6,875 nucleotides of DNA from Chitinophagaceae bacterium UBA4412 (GTDB lineage: Bacteria; Bacteroidota; Bacteroidia; Chitinophagales; Chitinophagaceae). Position numbers and translations under genes: made by a program. This document shows, piece after piece, positions 5,265 through 6,875 of this stretch. Under the pieces are notes generated by a model. The model was not told the DNA's origin. It ran no database searches and was given only the letters and a program-made list of their open reading frames with translations. Positions within the stretch are counted from its first letter, which is position 1, and every line of letters starts with the position of its first letter. The stretch lies in contig DGQO01000043.1 of NCBI GenBank assembly GCA_002400445.1, forward strand, positions 7,451 through 14,325, given 5' to 3'.

Positions 5265-6875
5265 TTACTTTTCCAGTTGCGCTTTCATTTTAGCAATACG
5301 ATCTTCCAGTTTTTCTGAACTAAAAGTTTCCCGAAGGCTATCTACTTTTATAGGAAAGCAAAAAGGAGTGAGCCGGTCTGGAATACGGAAAACAATTTTA
5401 CTTTTTTGAATTCGCCGCAGCATATTGCGCAGCCTTGCTTCCTCCATTTGCTGCTCCAGCACTTCGTTAAAAGCCTGCCGGAGTAAAAGATTTTTAGGAT
5501 CATATTCTGCAAACACATTGTAGAGCAATGAAGCAGAAGATTGCAAATGCTTTTGCTTTACATGCTGCCCGGGCATTCCCTGGAAAATGAGTCCCCCGAT
5601 TACGGCAATATCCCTGAATTTTCTTTTCGTCATTTCAGAAGCATTTACCGCCCGCTGAATATCTGCTATCAGGTTTTCTTCTGAAAACAATTCATATACA
5701 TTACTATCATCAATAGGTATGGGCTGATCGCTGAGGAGTTCGAAACCATAATCGTTCATGGCTACAGAAAAACTAATGGGCGTAATGAGGCTGATGCGAT
5801 ATGCCAGCAAGGCAGCCATGGCTTCATGCACCAATCTCCCTTCAAAAGGATAAACAAAAACATGAAAGCCGTCTTTCGTTTCAATATGTTCTATCAGCAA
5901 TTCATCGCTGGCAGGAATGTGGGAGAGGCTGGCCTGCAGCTCAAATAAAGGTTGAAGCGCTACAATCTCCCGGTCTGCTTTTCCAAAGTTTCCGTTAGCA
6001 GCATCAGTGAGTTTTTTGCGCAGCATAAAACCAAGATTTGTACTGAGCGGCACCCTGCCACCCATCCAGCTTGGCACAATAGATTTTGCACTGGTTGATT
6101 TTTTTACCAGCACTACCATATCCTTTATCATTACAAATTCCAGGTTGCGCCCGGCCAGCGTAAACACATCTCCTGCCTGCAATTTGCTGATGAAAGACTC
6201 TTCAATGACGCCGATATAGCCGCCGCTAAAAAATTTCACTTTCATCATCGCATCACTCACAATGGTGCCAATATGCAACCTGTGCCGCATAGCAAGCCGC
6301 CTGTTTGTAATCCGGTATTTACCATCTGTGAATTCCAATTTTTTATAGTCGTCATACTGCTGCAGCGCAGCGCCACCATGGTGCAGAAACAAAATGAGTT
6401 CTTCCCACTCATCATCCGTAAGGTCACGATAGCAATAGGTCTTTTTTATTTCTTCAAAAATTTCATCTGCATCAAACCCATCTGAAATGGCCAGGGTGCC
6501 CAGGTACTGCAGCAGTACGTCATAACATAAAAGCATGGGCGGTCTCGACTCAACGATATTTTCTGCCATGGCTTCTTTAAGTGCCGCAGCTTCCAGCAGT
6601 TCAAGAGAGTGGGTGGGTAAAAACCAGATCTTACTCACGGCATCATGCTGATGACCGCTACGGCCGGCTCTCTGTAAAAAGCGGGCTACACCTTTGGGCG
6701 ATCCCACTTGTATAACGGCTTCAACGGGGCGAAAGTCAACACCAAGATCCAGGCTGCTTGTGCATACGACTGCATTTAAAATACCAGTGTGCAAAGCATC
6801 TTCTACCCAAAGCCTTAATTCCATTTCTATGCTGCCATGATGCAGGGCAAGGGCGCCGGCGAGCTCGGGAGCGAT
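5265..6875 (-). CDS. lhr: Ligase-associated DNA-damage-response DEXH-box helicase (Lhr-like), C-terminal two thirds
   Basis: ATP-driven 3'-5' DNA translocase/helicase of the Lhr-core type, in bacteria often encoded with a DNA ligase, a metallo-beta-lactamase-fold exonuclease and the PdeM phosphoesterase, and thought to act in DNA repair. The frame runs open to the right edge: 17 codons precede the Met codon at 6824, ending in LHHGSIE (motif IV region), so that Met is internal. About 536 residues are visible of a usual roughly 800-830. The missing part holds the Walker A and DEXH motifs. Counting from Met6824: motif V TSSLDLGVD (22-30), motif VI QRAGRSGH (51-58), a winged-helix region (about 90-190), the Lhr-core C-terminal domain with PSWMGGRVPLS (251-261) and YPFEGRLVHEAMAALLAYR (325-343), and the tail PGQHVKQKHLQSSASLL (418-434) and SSEKLEDRI (502-510). 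The C-terminus is intact. The convergent neighbour leaves no repair gene downstream within the window. Confidence 0.93.
   Translation of the reverse strand: MAPELAGALALHHGSIEMELRLWVEDALHTGILNAVVCTSSLDLGVDFRPVEAVIQVGSPKGVARFLQRAGRSGHQHDAVSKIWFLPTHSLELLEAAALKEAMAENIVESRPPMLLCYDVLLQYLGTLAISDGFDADEIFEEIKKTYCYRDLTDDEWEELILFLHHGGAALQQYDDYKKLEFTDGKYRITNRRLAMRHRLHIGTIVSDAMMKVKFFSGGYIGVIEESFISKLQAGDVFTLAGRNLEFVMIKDMVVLVKKSTSAKSIVPSWMGGRVPLSTNLGFMLRKKLTDAANGNFGKADREIVALQPLFELQASLSHIPASDELLIEHIETKDGFHVFVYPFEGRLVHEAMAALLAYRISLITPISFSVAMNDYGFELLSDQPIPIDDSNVYELFSEENLIADIQRAVNASEMTKRKFRDIAVIGGLIFQGMPGQHVKQKHLQSSASLLYNVFAEYDPKNLLLRQAFNEVLEQQMEEARLRNMLRRIQKSKIVFRIPDRLTPFCFPIKVDSLRETFSSEKLEDRIAKMKAQLEK

Noticed and set aside
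1..6875. CRISPR array, phage, toxin-antitoxin or anti-phage defence genes
   Set aside because: I saw no regularly spaced repeats or genes of these types. The helicase matches the ligase-associated repair family and not a defence helicase.

Overview
The window looks like chromosomal DNA from a Bacteroidota bacterium, plausibly of the Chitinophaga/Sphingobacterium side of the phylum. The support is indirect. Three visible gene starts (463, 4429, 4665) have A/T-rich leaders with no Shine-Dalgarno sequence. Several proteins are of types common in that phylum: a sulfatase beside a multidomain hexosaminidase, a lipoprotein GH5 enzyme, and the ligase-associated Lhr-type helicase. The genus is inference.

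Layout. (1) Positions 1-3045, plus strand: the C-terminal end of an S1-type sulfatase, then after only 9 bases an 860-residue secreted protein joining an SGNH/GDSL esterase-like domain, a GH20 beta-N-acetylhexosaminidase and an unassigned C-terminal beta-rich region. The two probably form one operon for stripping sulfated and possibly acylated amino-sugar glycans. (2) Positions 3131-4429, minus strand: a lipoprotein GH5 glycosidase, most like beta-mannanases, convergent with the hexosaminidase. A 13-bp-stem hairpin at 3053-3100 lies between them. (3) Positions 4665-5174, plus strand: a small unrecognised protein without an export signal, with a weak Bacteroidota-type promoter candidate upstream and a strong intrinsic terminator downstream. 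(4) Positions 5265-6875, minus strand: the C-terminal two thirds of the ligase-associated DNA-damage-response DEXH helicase, cut by the right edge.

The left two thirds is therefore carbohydrate catabolism (desulfation, possible deacylation, hexosamine release, mannan or mannoside cleavage), and the right end is DNA-repair housekeeping. No SusC/SusD pair or regulator is visible, so a complete polysaccharide utilisation locus cannot be claimed. I saw no CRISPR array, tRNA, rRNA, transposase or prophage gene. The most distinctive item is the SGNH-GH20 fusion: its GH20 part keeps the catalytic Asp-Glu pair but is compact and appears to differ at sugar-contacting positions. I found no convincing evidence of a wholly new multi-gene system.
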